This document shows, piece by piece, positions 35,999 to 49,243 of a DNA stretch of 64,000 nt. Below the pieces are notes generated by a model. It saw nothing but the letters and a program-made list of their open reading frames with translations. It made no database searches and was not told where the DNA came from. Made by a program: the position numbers and the translations under genes. This DNA is from Caenorhabditis elegans (Eukaryota > Nematoda > Chromadorea > Rhabditida > Rhabditidae): assembly GCF_000002985.6 (NCBI RefSeq), contig NC_003284.9, positions 17,484,001 to 17,548,000 of the forward strand, read 5' to 3'. The stretch's first letter is position 1, and each line of letters begins with the position of its first letter.

Positions 35999-38900
35999 AT
36001 GCACGTGTTTTATAGTATGAACGGTACACTGGCCGATCAACTGCAAAGCCATCTGGCCAACTACGGGCAGCCAATGGTCAACTCGCAACGCAACGAGGAT
36101 CCGTCAATGTATATGAATGGATCAGCCGCCTCCGTTTCCCACACCAACGGCTCATCCTCGATGGGCAATGATCAAAAATTTCCGTCTTATAAGCGAATGG
36201 CTCAACGTAAGTTTTATCCGTTTTATTACTCGGAAAGTTGGAAAATTTAGTAAATTATCATGCTCTTTCCCAGTGGTTTCTTTCTTCAAAATAATTTTGT
36301 TTTGATGCTGAATAGGTTTTATGAATTTACAAAATTGAAAATATGAAATGAGAAAAACAAAGCATTTAGGTGAACTAGCGTACATTGACAACATTTTTTT
36401 GCTATTCGGCAGCTCAGTTTTTCAAAATATTTTTTTGTGAAGATCATATTGGTTGGATGTACTTGTGTATTCCCGCATTTTAAATACTATGTGATTTCTC
36501 AGTTGAATTGTAAATTCAATTTTAAAACAAATCTATTTGAAATAAACTGAGGAGACAGTGTTGTCAGTTTAGTGTGAACTGAAATTTTTTAAATTTGCAA
36601 GAAAACACAACATTGTTGAATTGGTTTTTCCATAAAATTTATAGTTTTTGCAAAATTTCTAATAACACTTTTTAAATGTACTTTATAAAAATTTTTAAAT
36701 TTCCAATAATCCTCTAAAAATTCCCGAACCTTGAAGCTTTACGATTTCTCCACCTAGACAGTTCAAAAAGTTTCTTTAAACACGCTTAACCCCCCAACAA
36801 TATTAAATTTCACTTTTTTTAGGAAGGAAAGTGCCCGAAGGAGAGCTGTGCGCAGTTTGCTCGGACCTTGCCACTGGATATCACTACGGAGTGGCTAGCT
36901 GCAATGGATGGTACGTGGCTGTTTTTTTGTTGTTGCCAGAAAAGATAAAATGACGTTGGACTTTTACACTCGACCCCCACCAAATGAGACTAGGAAGCTG
37001 GAGCTCACTGAGCTCTCTGGGGACAATCGTGTTCTTTGCTTCACTCCGCTATCCGTTTCCTCCCCTCTCCGCTGCCTGAAGCGAGACGGGTAAAACTGAG
37101 TGAAATGTGATAATGCTTAGGAGGGGCCCTTTAAAACTTGGCCTTTTTGTGTCTTGTTGGTCTTTAGGTTTTGCCTTCTTCCAAAATTTCTAGTCCTCAC
37201 TCAGTGACCAACAAGCAAACAATGAACTCAATAGACTATGTGAATATGGAGGGGCTCCTTTTTTGGTTTGGTTCTCTGGTTTGCTTGCTCTTGTCAAAAC
37301 CACACATGCCAAGTTCACCTTGTCTTCAATTTTTTCTCTTTTCTTTTTTTCATCTCGGCCAATAGTAAAAGTAGAAGACCCTTTGAATAAGGGGAGAAAA
37401 GCGAAAAAAGCGATCAAGTAGAAAATCGCGTCACGCTTTCGAGAGCACATAGAGCAATAGTGGCAGCAGTAGCTGCACGAGGCAATTTAGAAAGATGGGG
37501 AAAAATCCACGAAACATTTTTTTCCTCCCCAATTCTTTCGCTCTGAGGAAATTAATGATGGTCTATGTTCTCTTCCAACATAAGGGTACCAAGATTTTCT
37601 CACTCATTTTGATAATTTGATTGGATTTTAGAGAGAGAGATTACATTAGAGACATTAGAATAATTGAGTAATTCAATATTTCAAGACCAAAGAACTAGAT
37701 GGTGTTCCCCAGAACAATGTTACTGTTGAAATTTTGGTTGCGATTTTCTTTAAAAAAAATTGTCAATTACTATTTCAAAACTCAAAAAACATAGGGTACT
37801 TAACTAGTAGCCGTATTTCATGTTAAAAATAGTTTAAGTTTTTTAGTTTTAAGCCAAAAATGGTGATTTGTAAGTCTAATCTTTGTTCAAATGTTTAGCC
37901 TTTAAAAAGTATACTTTTGCAAAATGAAAATTTAAAAACTTTTCGAAAAAGCTGGCTAAAATAATTTTAATCGGTACACAATTTTTTTTTGTGACATCGG
38001 TTTGAGGAAGGTAATAACTTTTTTCGAAAGCTAATAAAATGTATTTCAAATAAATATAAAAAATCGAATAAACTTTAAGGTTTGATTAAAATGAAACCTC
38101 AGGAAACACTTTTGAACATTTGAAAGCAAGTTTATCATAAGTTTCCGCTGAATATATTTTTCACAAAATTTTGTGACAGTTTTCAAATCATCTCCTCACT
38201 TCAAACCTAAAAATCTGTTTTCAGCAAAACCTTCTTCCGACGAACAATAGTCAGTGAGCAAACCTTCATTTGCCAATATAATGGAAATTGTGATGTTAAT
38301 AAAAGTGAGTTTTACTCTAGATTTTCTCGGAAATCGCAAATTGTCCGGTGGTGTCTGATCATGTACTTTTGCTTATTTTGAAAGCATTTTTCAACTAAAA
38401 AAAAACTACTTGCAGACATTCGATGTGCATGCCGTCACTGCCGCTTCAACAAATGCCTATTGGTGGGGATGGACGCAAAAGGTAAGTGAAGAGCTCCTGA
38501 ATATACAATAACCCGTTTGATGACATCCTACGGAGCAGCCAGGGGATTGCAAATTAAAGATACCGACACCAAAACAAGAAGCGTGATAATTAGAGCTTTG
38601 ACCTCTGGGGTTATTTTTCCGGCGGGAAAATCACACCAAAACACGTGAAGTTGATCTCTGGTGTGGCTCTGTGGTTTGAGTTAAGCCGCGGATTCACGAA
38701 TTCACGAATTTATAGACACTTTATTGGAACTTTTGCTTATTTTCTCTTCTCAAATGAAAAACACCCTTTTGAAAGGCTTCAATTTGAGTGATCAGTCGGT
38801 TTTGCTAGCTGAAAATCGAGATTTGAAAATCTGAAATCATTTGTTAAAAATACTGGGAAAATATATGAAAATTATGATTTCATTAAGTGAGAAAAAAAAC

Positions 38901-41900
38901 AAGATAATTTGTTTTGACATTGAGAGCATAACAATCTAGCTATTTCCGTCAAGACTGAAAAGGAACTAAGTGAAAAATTTATAAAATGACGTAAAAGTTT
39001 GTTGCGAAAAATTCTACAACATATAAATTTGCTTAAAAAACGCTGACGTAAACTGACAACAAACTATGCTCAATTTTTATTCAGAAGCAGGACTTTTTGC
39101 ATCGAAATTCGTGATAAAAAATGAAAGATGAAAATTTTCTATACTGAAAAATTAACAGGAAAAAAATTTGTTGCCAATTAGTTATTTATTGGGAGTTTAA
39201 TAGAATGGAACTTTAGTGAAACAACGCAAATATTGATTTAAAACCACATCACATTTCAGTTTATTCATATATTATAAATGCCAAAATAACTTGACAGCAA
39301 TTTTTGCTCTATTACCGAGTAAATTTTGAGAAATAAGCGGAAGGAGTTGTCAGTTTACACTTAATTTTTTGGCGCTGTAAAATGTTTGGAGAAAAATTGT
39401 CTATATTTTATTGAAAACACTAGGAACCAGTGGTCCCCCGCCCATCCTTAGAACTGTCGGCAAATGAAGTTTAGCCTTACAAATTCCAGCAATCCAGAAT
39501 GATCGAGATCGGATTGGGCCAACGAAGAAAATCAAGATGAGCAGCGGATCTGACGACGAGCAAGCCACCACTCCACACCGTCTTCAGGACCAGGTCAGTG
39601 GGCGAAACACATTTACCCCAATTTGGATGCATCTTGAATTTCAACAATTTTAACATGTTTCAATGGTTTCTGATCATTGTAACCTAATATGGGGCTTCCT
39701 GGCGGAAGGCTGAGGAAAATGAATCTGAGCACGCTCGAAAAAAGAGAAAGGGTCCAAACAAACTCGAGACATAGCAAATAGAAATTGCTGCTAGGTTTTT
39801 TCTTGCTTAAATTTTTTTTTCAGGAAATCATCGACCAGCTCACACAAGTTGAAGGGCTGTGCCAGGAGTTGCGACGCTGCATAATTCCTGAAGTGACCGG
39901 AGTGACACATGCACTGACGTCCCCTTGCCTACTTTTTGAGACCACTGACCTTAAAGTAGACGTGAGTCTGGTGATCAACTAGTCTCACGTTCCCAGTCAC
40001 CCATTCATTTTAACTTCAGACCAATACGATTTTCAAAGAGCTCTTCCCGGCGTCGATGAACGACATTCGTATGTGGAACATTCGCGAGATGCGCATCTGC
40101 ATCGAGTGGGCAAAGACGTTCGATGTTTACCAGAGGCTCAACCTTTTTGATCAGGTGGGTACAAGAAACTTTGGCTGTTGGGGGATTGAAGTTTTCATTC
40201 TGCCCAAAAATTATGCTGTCGGAAAGCTAGGCAAATCTGAAGTTGTTTTTTCCCAGAAAATTCTAGAACAACTGCAATTTTGAGTTTTAAATTATTAAAT
40301 ATCAGCGCTGGAGTTTCATTAGCTTCCTAAAGTGGTTATTCAGAAAAAAACTGTAATTTGAAAGTTTCACTTTGAATATCCCTGAAAAAAAGCGTCTGAA
40401 AATTTAAAATTGAAAGCTTCCTGGAAAACCCCCAAAGGGAAGAATTTTAGTTTTGCAGTGACACTCGTTTTCAGTTTTGTTTTAAAGAAATCCGTAAATT
40501 TAAATTTTGAATATTGCTGAAATCATGCTTGTTCGTTTTTCGTTTTGAAAGTTCATTTTTTAATTGAAATCAGATCAAACCAATTTAGAATTGGTTGTCC
40601 GCTTATTCAATATCAAAACCAAAACTGCTCAATTTTGAGAGATTTTTTGAGACAAGCCGTGTGCTATAAAAGTACAGGGTGGGGAATAAATATAGCGCCG
40701 CAATTTTGCACGACCTCTGACGCCTGTGGAACCATTTTCGTAGCGCGCATTTTGATTTTTTTTATTCATTATTTTGTTTTTAACTATTTCTGAAAGGTTC
40801 AGCCATTTATATAAACTTTGCAGGTAATGGTGGCTGATTCTCCATTCCAATCTTCAATTGTGGAATATTCGAAAAGCGGAGTGACTTTTCCGAAGATCGT
40901 AAGAAGCTCTGTATCGGAAATCTGTGGTTAATCGAACTTTGATCCGGTTCAGAGAGTTTCGGACTTTGATGGACAAAAAACGAATTGGTCATCCGGTGTT
41001 TGTGACGACTCCTTCACTCGTCAAAGCCGTCCGAGAGCAAATATGGAGAGATCCGGAAAGAAGCATGAGAAAGATATCAACGGAGCTTGGGATGAGCCCG
41101 AAATCAATGAGAATTATTGTCAGAAACGTGCTTCGTATGATACTTCATCAATTTCAAAAGAGTGCCTTTATTACAGACCGTAACAAGGAGTTACGTTTGA
41201 AGAAAGCAAAAATTATCTTGAGTGGCACGCTTTTAAAGACACTATTTAAAAATGAAAAATATTCATTGTAGAGGCCAAAAAGAACGGTCAGAACGGACGG
41301 ATTTTAGCCCTCGAGTATGAAATTGCTTAAAAGAAAAAAAATCCTTAATAAAATTTCTCACTCTGCCGCAGTGATGGATTCGGCGGAATCTGCTCCGATG
41401 GTAAGACATCACTGGGTTTTGACGATGTAGAAGCCAAAATCAACAAGGAATACTACATTCAGAAGATTTTTGTGCCGGAAGTGTTGCCTTGGTCCAAATC
41501 CCACTTCACCAACCGTGATTGGACGTCACAGCATGACGATGCGCCTACCCAGCAAATACGACTCAGCAGTGATTTAAGACGAATTTCCCGGCTTTCATCA
41601 CGAAAGATCAACGGCCTGCTTCCAGCCGAGATAGATTCCGATGGATTTCGCTGTGTAGGGATATTTGACCCAACAGGTTTGCACAAAAAATTATCAAAAT
41701 TTGGGAGCCCTGAAGATAGCCTTGGCAGCTGCATGGGACAATCTAGACGTCAACTGCCTCCGTGCCGTCGTCAACTCACATGGGACTTCGGCCGTTATCA
41801 AATCAAAAGGAGAGATATTTCAAAACTGTTAATGCTATGTTTTTGTAATTGCTTAATAAACATTATGTTAGATTTTTACGAAAAAATCTTTAGATTTGAA

Positions 41901-43263
41901 GCTTTTACACCGTCCTGAATGCGGCGCTATATTTATTCCCCACCCTGTACAGACACATTTCCACCTGATAGCTGACAGTGGATTTTCAGCGGGTTTTCCC
42001 CTGAAACACTAAACATCACACGGTCAAGAACGATTTTTTCTAGCCCCAATACCGATAATGAAACAGAGCGCGCGCACCAAAAAAAAACTAAAATAATAAA
42101 AGTTAGATGGCCAATGACCATCCGCTTTGCATGTCCATGTGATGCAAATTTTAATGAAGAAAGTAGCTTTTCGAGCAAGTTCTTACACAATCTGAAATCT
42201 TAAGATCTACATGTAAACAACAATTATAACTCAGAATATAAAACTTTGAGTTTTGGTTGTGAAGGGGTTTTCTTGTTAAGGGAAACGAAATGTATTATTT
42301 TCAGTTTGCCCTCGTCCGAAACTTTGCCTTCGCATTTAATCTGCTCAACAGAGTGTTCTACTCGCCGGACCATGGACCAGATAAGATTGTCTTCCAAAAT
42401 GGAGCCTTCATCATGAGACAGCCACAACAACAGGTACACAACAACTTATTTAAACTAGAATTATTTTCTGTGTGTTTCTAGGTCCAACTCTCGGGATGCC
42501 GGCCTATCTACACTCGACAAATGGACGAGATTATGATTCCATTCCGCAAATTGCAGTTGAGCGTGGCCGAGTTTGCCACCTTCAAAGCCGCTTTGTTTTT
42601 TAATCCAGGTACGGTAATGTGCTACCTGGGGATACCAAACATACTGAAGAACAAGTAATCGTACCCAGAAATCTGGCGAGGGGCGTAGAGATGATTGTTT
42701 GGTGAACCTAAACCGTTTTCGATTTGTTCAAAATTTCTGGTTAAACAAACGTTTGCCGAGAAATCGTTCCAAGTTTGAAAAAAAAACGATTGCTTGTTTG
42801 AATAGAAAGACAAAAATTGTTTTCACTTGTTTTTGACAACTAAGGTAAAAATCGGACACTTTAATTTGAAAGTTTGGCTATAAATGTTTTCAAAAATAAT
42901 TTTCACAAAATTCCCTGAATTGAACACGCTCAAACTATTCTATTAAATTTTTTCAGACGCTTTGGATTTGTCTCCACAGGCGAAACAGGAAGTTTTCGAG
43001 GAGAGAAACAAATATTTGGGTGGACTTTTTACCTGTATCACACAGAAAATTGGAATCCCGACTGGAGTTCAGAAATATGGAAGTCTTTTAATGATGACCG
43101 CTAGTATACAGGTAAACTTGACATTTTTCAAACTTGATTTTACAGTTTTTAACAATTTCAGAATATTCTGGCGCAAAATGAGGAAAATATGCAAGTGATG
43201 GAATTGTTCAAAAACTGGGAAGTGGATCCATTTGTCAAGGAACTTTGTATGAAGAGAGCATAA
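35999..43263 (+). CDS. HNF4-like nuclear hormone receptor (443 aa, 11 coding exons)
   Basis: Exons: 35999-36206, 36823-36910, 38225-38304, 38416-38481, 39490-39593, 39824-39961, 40020-40154, 42305-42433, 42482-42608, 42957-43111, 43162-43263; the sum is 1332 nt and all joins stay in frame. A ligand-regulated or constitutive transcription factor acting in the nucleus. The N-terminal 70 residues are Ser/Asn-rich. Two C4 zinc fingers (about 79-145) show CAVC...CNGC with P-box CNGCK, FFRR, then C-x5-C-x9-C-x2-C and KCLLVGM; AIQNDRDRI follows as in HNF4. The ligand-binding domain (about 175-443) has the helix 3-5 signature EWAKTF...LFDQFALVRN. This fits the expanded nematode 'supplementary' receptors derived from HNF4; I cannot assign the paralogue. 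ATG 35999 is the first in frame after the acceptor; ATG 36017 is an alternative. Intron 7 contains a dead mariner. Confidence 0.95.
40675..41947 (+). mobile_element. Mariner-family transposon, 1273 bp, inactive
   Basis: Perfect 28-bp terminal inverted repeats (40675-40702 and 41920-41947, starting CAGGGTGGGGAATAAATATA) flanked by TA on both sides (40673-40674, 41948-41949). Full-length size for mariner, with a decayed transposase inside in the same orientation as the host gene. It lies wholly inside intron 7 of the nuclear receptor, between the exons ending LFDQ and starting FALVRN, and accounts for most of that 2.15-kb intron. Confidence 0.97.
40851..41820 (+). pseudogene. Mariner transposase, degenerate
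   Basis: Pieces of a mariner DDD transposase appear in order across shifted frames: IVEYSKSGVTFPKI (DNA-binding helix region, 40851 on, interrupted by a stop after SEICG), HPVFVTTPSLVKAVREQI and RSMRKISTELGMS (open 40924-41271), then after further shifts DW-x-SQHDDAP (second catalytic Asp region, about 41518) and LRAVV...AVIKSKG near the end. Several frameshifts and stops, and the first catalytic block (near 41262) is lost. It cannot encode an active enzyme. Intact terminal repeats mean it could still be moved by a related transposase. Confidence 0.92.
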
Positions 43264-44409
43264 ACGCGAAATTTGTTTATTATAAATATATTGAAGTTTT
43301 TTATGTTTAACTTTTAAGACATTAGTTGCCTTCAGATCTCTCACCAAGTTTTGAGCAAAATTGTTTCTCCCTTATCATTATTTTATTATTATTTGACTTT
43401 TGACTTCGGCTGGGCCCAATACTTTTTTTCTGTGAAAAAAAAAACCAACTAGGACACGTCATAGATTCCCCCGTTCCACACTCACAAACAGTTCCCCGTC
43501 TTACAATCTTCTAGTTCTGCTGTATATATTTGTGATAAAATAATATAATGTTCAGTTTTGTCCTTATTTCTTTTCCCACCAGGTTTTTTGTGCCATCGCT
43601 GAAATTAGTTTGAGCACACTTTTTTATAAATTAGCTGAGGTTTATGCTTAGGTTTAGGCCGAGGCTTAGGCGTAGGCTTGGATCTAGGATCTTTTAGATC
43701 TCAGTTTTAGGCTCAGCTTTAGGCTTAGGCTTAACCTTCCCCATGCGCTCCTCAAAAAGCCTGTTAATGGCCGGTTGCCCTTACCTGAAAATTCACTAAT
43801 TCCTCCCGTTTTCACAAGCCAGTTTTTAAACCCTTTCCCAAACCAACCAACAACCTCGCCCAGTTCTGATCCAACCTTCCCACCTCTTCCTCTTCCAAGC
43901 ATTGTCATCGATTGCAATTTTTTCAAATTATTCATGTTTCAACAAAAAATGTTTCCTCTATAAAAACCCCTATTATTTACTGGTATCAATTCTTTTATTT
44001 TCTCCCTACCACGATTTTGGGCTGATTTATCTTTTTTTCCCAAATTTTTTAACCAGTAAAAAAATTGGTTTTGGTATTTTTGATTTCCGATTGCCCCTTA
44101 CAAAATTCTTGATGTTCAAGTTTATTTTCCCCCACTTTTTTCTTTTGTCATTCATTTTTTTAAATTTTTTTTCTCCCTCAATAAATCTTCATTTCTTTTA
44201 CACTTCACAGTTTTTTCAACACACATTCACAGTGACACCCATTATATGAAGAGCTCGAAAATGTGTAACAGAGAGCAAGTCCGCAGGAAAAATGGATACC
44301 GAATCTGAAACACATGTGTTGTGCTCTGTTGTGTGCAGAAGCCATCTCTCGGCGACGGCGGCGGCTCCAATCTCTGTCACCCACGCACTTGTCGGATCAG
44401 TTGAGAAAA
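43264..44409. other. Intergenic between receptor and membrane-protein gene
   Basis: Holds the receptor 3' UTR (end not defined; an AATAATATAATG stretch near 43540 might carry the poly-A signal), a telomere-like tract, and a T-rich run to 44230. The 1.1-kb gap is too long for a normal worm operon. Confidence 0.5.
43645..43735 (-). repeat. Degenerate telomere-like tract (TTAGGC on plus)
   Basis: Repeated GCTTAGG/GGCTTAGGC words, about ten imperfect units. Orientation is opposite to the other tracts in the window. Confidence 0.8.
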
Positions 44410-47400
44410 ATGCGATACGCGGTTTTTATATTTTTAATAGTGCTTATCGATTTGATATATTGTTGGAATAGCAAACGATCCTTTTTTATTCCAGACTTTT
44501 TGGGCAGTGGAGGTAATTTTTTCAAATACTAAAAAGTTTTCAGATGTAATTTTTTCGACGAAGAATCACATTAAATTAATTTTAAATCAAACAAAAATAA
44601 TTTCAGCATAGGTCCTAAGTTGCGTGAACTTCGAAAAAAGTTAAAATTTGGGCAATTATTTTTTTTTTGAAATGTTTATAGGTTTTCACTATTTTGTTTG
44701 ATGTTTAAATTTAAAAAAAAAGACCAAGCATGTTAGCATTTTTAGGGAAACTATTCAAAATTATTATATATTTGTATGGCCCCCCTATTAGTCTTGCCCT
44801 CCCTAGTGTTTTGGTGCAAACTCAACTCCCTTATTTTGAAATTTCAATAATTATTTTGCAAATTTTATAACGAATGTTCACAATCTTTCTGATAAGTTGG
44901 AATTATTGAATATTTTTGCTACAGTTGTAATTGGTTTTTTGGATTTAAACTATAATTTTGAGCTGTTGTATTAGCAGGAGAAATATAAACATGTGCAATT
45001 TTTAAGCCCTTACTGCTGAAACTTCATTTTTTATATAAAGAATAGTTTTTTACATAGCGTGATTCAAGAGAATTTAGAAGGTTGTTATAGAAGTTTCGTG
45101 TCCCATATGATTTTCTTACTGTGTTACATATTCGCATTTAAAACTCAAACCATAGCTAAATATTTTTCTTTTTCAACCAATCTAGATAATCCAATGCAAG
45201 ATTTAATAAATCAGGAATATTATTTCCTCGCTTGCAAATTAATCTTTGAAAGTTCGAAAATCTAAAATTCATTGCAGATGGCACACCGAAATCAAAAACC
45301 GAGTCTGTTATTGAGGAACGAATGGAATATGGTCGGATGATCCTTCTCGTTTGTAACAAGACATGCGCAAAACATAGATCGGATGTGAGTTCTTATTCCT
45401 TTTCGCATCAAAGACCAACACTTTGAAAACTCATCAAAACTAGCGCCGACTCATCATTCAAAAACAATCAAGCGGCAGAGTTGTGGTAGCAGGGGTTGAT
45501 TTAGGAAGTTAATTTTTAAAAGCAAATTTAACGACCAAGACTAGATTTAGGTTACAGCGTGAGTCAAAATTATGCTAACTTCTTGCGAGGAGTGTAGTAA
45601 CCATAAAAATATAATTGAGACGATTTCTATTCTCTAGAAAACTTTTTAACATGATGGCACGTTGCCACGCGAATAGTGCTTTGACAGTGATTAAACTGTT
45701 TGAAAAAAAAATTTGTAATCGTCTTCAGGTATCTTCATATTAATCAAGCTTGTTAGAAGGAAGACAACTGTTATTGTCACTTTTGTGATTTTATGTTTAG
45801 TGTCATGCAAGTATATTTCTGGGCTTTTATGATTTTGAAGAAACGTGTTTCCTAAATTGATTGAGCAAGAAATTTTATTCAAAAAAATACATAAAATTCT
45901 CATTTTTTTGAAAGAGAAATACACAACTGTTTTGAACCTAACAAATTTATTTCGAATCTTGAAAAAATCCAGTTTTCTGGAAAAATGTTGATTCTACAAA
46001 GGTTTTGAAAAAAGTTATGCTATCTTAGTATAAAATCGCAAGTTGTTTTTTTTTCAAAATCAACTTTTTCAGTTTCCAATTTTTGTTCAGTTGCCCCTAC
46101 AAGAGCACCGGTCTACTTGAATTTTATAAACAGTTTTTTCAGCGTGAAATTTTCAGATTCCACTGTGGCTGAAAGAATTCAATCAGAAGAAAGGATATCA
46201 AGAGCCCGAGACAATTACTTATTACTATCACACTTACCGACAAGCAGTTTCATTTATAGATACAAATGAAACTGACGTGTTTCCTAATTTAATTTACTTT
46301 ATTGGTGTAAAGCGCGTAGTTTTCAATGGAGATGTTAATATAAGAGTGAGTTTTTTCGAACATTCATTACTAAATTTTTGCAGTATAACAAATTTAAAAC
46401 TTAAAAGTTCCAGTTGTATTTAGATTTAACTTGAAATAATAACCAAAAACAATTATTATTTTGCTTTGCGTTAAAAATTTAATTTTAATTCTAACAGTAG
46501 TTTTTTTTAAATAAAAATTGCAATTTGTTGGAGACAGATAAAGCTACCAATAAACATTGTTCAGGAAGACGTAAATGATTGGATTGCATCACTGGACCAA
46601 TTAATTTTACTGGAACCAAGAGTATATGAAGACTTGAATGTAATTCTCTCTGACACATCAAACTGCTCCAGCAAATATCTCCTACTAGCTGATAGGCCAA
46701 AGTGTCCTCAGCCATCTTGGTCAATAGTAGCCAGGTTTGTATGTTTGTCACATGAAGGTGGATTACAGCCAATGGCGAAATACTTCAAACTAATTCCCAA
46801 GATGCATAAATGACCAAATACCTAATAAAAATTTTCAAATAAATCTGAATCATTTTTATTTTGAGTAAGAAATGAGTAAAGCTTAGTTTCACTACTGTTT
46901 GACTCGAAATAGAAACATTTCAAAAATATTTGAACCGTTTTATTATTACATTTGGTCATGTTAGCACCTAGGAACTGTTGCCACCAAGAAAATAGGAAGC
47001 AGTTTTCAATAATTTCCCCACTGGCCGTAATCCACTTTTGAGGTTTACAGTTGATAAAGTATTATATCTAGTTATTTTTGATGAAACTATAAAAACTATC
47101 TTTGTGTCTTCAAGCAAAAATGTTTCGACCCTTTACTCCCCTTTAAAACTTAATGTCATCACACACCCGTTTCAAAAAATTAATCTTAACCAAGAATTAC
47201 TGAGTATTGTGGCGAATAAAAATCATTATCGAAAAGTAAAAGTTAGCTGACCTGCAGATGACAACGTTTTTTTGCAGAATAGCCCAAGATCACGGGATCC
47301 AACCGGTCAAAATCGGCCATCCATTAGATGGATTGACGCATGTATTGCTATACAAACGGATGCCCTATCTCTCTGAAGCATCGTGTCATTTATCAGTTCT

Positions 47401-47759
47401 CTTGTACGAAAACAGTTATTCCGACTTTGGTGATGACATCAATCCATTAGTTGTGAGTGAACTGACCATACACCGCAAAATCAATAGCATTCCTTTTCCT
47501 GCAGGTATCCGACTGGATAACAACGTTACTTCCGCTTGAAGAAGGAAGTTGTCCCGCACTTTTTGAGACGTATTGGCATCCGATTGTAGATGAGCTCACC
47601 GAGTTGCAACAAATCTTCTACTCTGCAGAATTGGAAATTTCCGAGAGAAATAAGCGACCAGCTTTTGTATTAGTTGGTTTGACCGGTGGAATTGCAGTGA
47701 TCATACTGGCGTTCAGTATATTCTGGGGGCTCAATGGATCCGGATTCAATAAAGACTGA
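44410..47759 (+). CDS. Single-pass secretory-pathway membrane protein, possible redox-dead thioredoxin-like fold (332 aa)
   Basis: Exons: 44410-44512, 45278-45384, 46157-46345, 46565-46734, 47278-47452, 47505-47759; total 999 nt, all junctions consensus and in frame. Residues 1-18 form a signal peptide; about 302-324 (FVLVGLTGG...FSIFWGL) is a membrane span with an 8-residue cytosolic tail, so the body is lumenal or extracellular. Possible N-glycosylation at N61, N107 and NCS. Residues 54-150 follow a thioredoxin-like order: strand MILLVC, then C60/C64 (C-x3-C, not the CXXC redox motif), a V-FPNLIYF strand where the cis-proline would sit, and REDVNDWIASL as a final helix. A second similar half ends VSDWITTLLPL. 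The fold is my inference; family not recognised. Chaperone or PDI-like role without redox chemistry is one possibility. Confidence 0.85.
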
Positions 47760-49243
47760 AACCATAAAGACAGCTTGAAACTCTAGAATTATATCAAATA
47801 TTTTCTCTAATGTAGTGCAAATAACTTGAAATTAGAAAAAATTCAAAATTTATCGTGCATGTACAGTAGAGAAAATATGAAAAAAAATTTATTGTGAGCT
47901 TGTGATAAGATCTCATGTATGTATTTAGATAGATTGGTTTACTTTTTGTTTCAAGTTTTCTGTATAAATGTTTTTTGAATATGCATTTGGAAGCTCTGAG
48001 GAAAGAGTTCCTGTAGATTCTCCAACTCTAAACGCGATAACTACATACACATAAACTGGAATCGCTTGTCTGTTGTAGGTGGAAAAAACTTCCTATCTAA
48101 AAATGAAACAATTGAAGTGCTACTTGTATATGTGCAGGCTAAATTAATCGAGGTCCGTTAAAAAATCTCGCCAAACTTAGTAAACGCTTAAAAAGTTCCC
48201 GACTTAAAACGATCATTTAGGAAAGTTTGTCAAAAGTTGTTATGAAAATGTAAGAACACTAAGGAGACGTGAGTGCGCCGCATTATTGAATATGCCTAAA
48301 TATTTGCGAACAGGTGAAAACGTCTTCTGAAAATCTGCAAAATGTGGTAGCTTCACTTTATAATGTTGCGCGGCAACAACTTTATAAACTTCTGCAACCT
48401 AGAAATAGCATTTGCCACGCTTAAATGAATGCTCTATTTAATTTGCAAGAGTTTGAAAGAAATGCTGTTTCAAACCGTACTTGAATTTTCTATTGAGTTT
48501 GACTGTTTAAAAAAATACATTTGAAAAATTAATATAACCGACAAGAAGAAAATCCTGTAAAATAAGTAAATAAGTGAGATTAAATTACAGAAAACTGCTA
48601 CAGTTTCCAAATTTCCAAATTTCCCGCTAGTACGAGAGCAAGCAAGGTCTTTGAAAAAAACCTCAGCAGCGCGTTTTTTAAAGTTATAATTACCAGTGAC
48701 ACATATTTTGTGCTCATATCTGTGATTTCATGCTTCTTCAACCAATTTCTTACGGAGAAGTTTCCGTCATACCACCCTGAATATATTAAAGACAATTTCA
48801 GCTGCAAGTTTTTTTTTTCATTTATGTGTAATCTCTCACAATTTACAAAGCTTGGAAATTCCAAGCAAATGAACGATGAATAGTTTTTTTTAGTTCAAAA
48901 TTATTTTGCCGTTATTATATTTTGCTTACTTTTGAGACTATTTTTAAAAATTTAATTGAACTTTTTTCATTTTTGCGGGGGGAGAGAAACAAATAGTGAA
49001 GTCTTTCAAATGTACATCAAAAACAAGCAAAGTAAAATCTCAAATAAAGACACATAAAAAGCTCATAAATGAATAAGTTGGTATTCAAAATCGGACAAGA
49101 AATCAAGTTGTGGGCATTGCGACAGGAATGTTGGGTAATAGTAAATTCCCAGATATTAATAAAAGACACGGCAAAAATAATAATATGGAAAAAACACAAT
49201 TTGTACAGAAAATGTTCATTTACACAGGTGACGTTCATCACGT
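47760..49243. other. Intergenic (convergent 3' ends), no gene supported
   Basis: Separates the convergent membrane-protein and 49-50 kb genes. A short minus frame at 48864-48598 lacks splice support. Confidence 0.5.

Noticed and set aside
36908..37093. 61-codon frame in receptor intron 2
   Set aside because: It begins across the donor of exon 2 and has no downstream donor that keeps the zinc-finger frame.
43264..44409. Operon of the nuclear receptor and the membrane-protein gene
   Set aside because: The 1.1-kb gap is much longer than usual worm operon spacing, and no U-rich element plus SL2-type site was evident.
46491..46772. 93-codon minus frame
   Set aside because: Antisense shadow of exon 4 of the membrane-protein gene.
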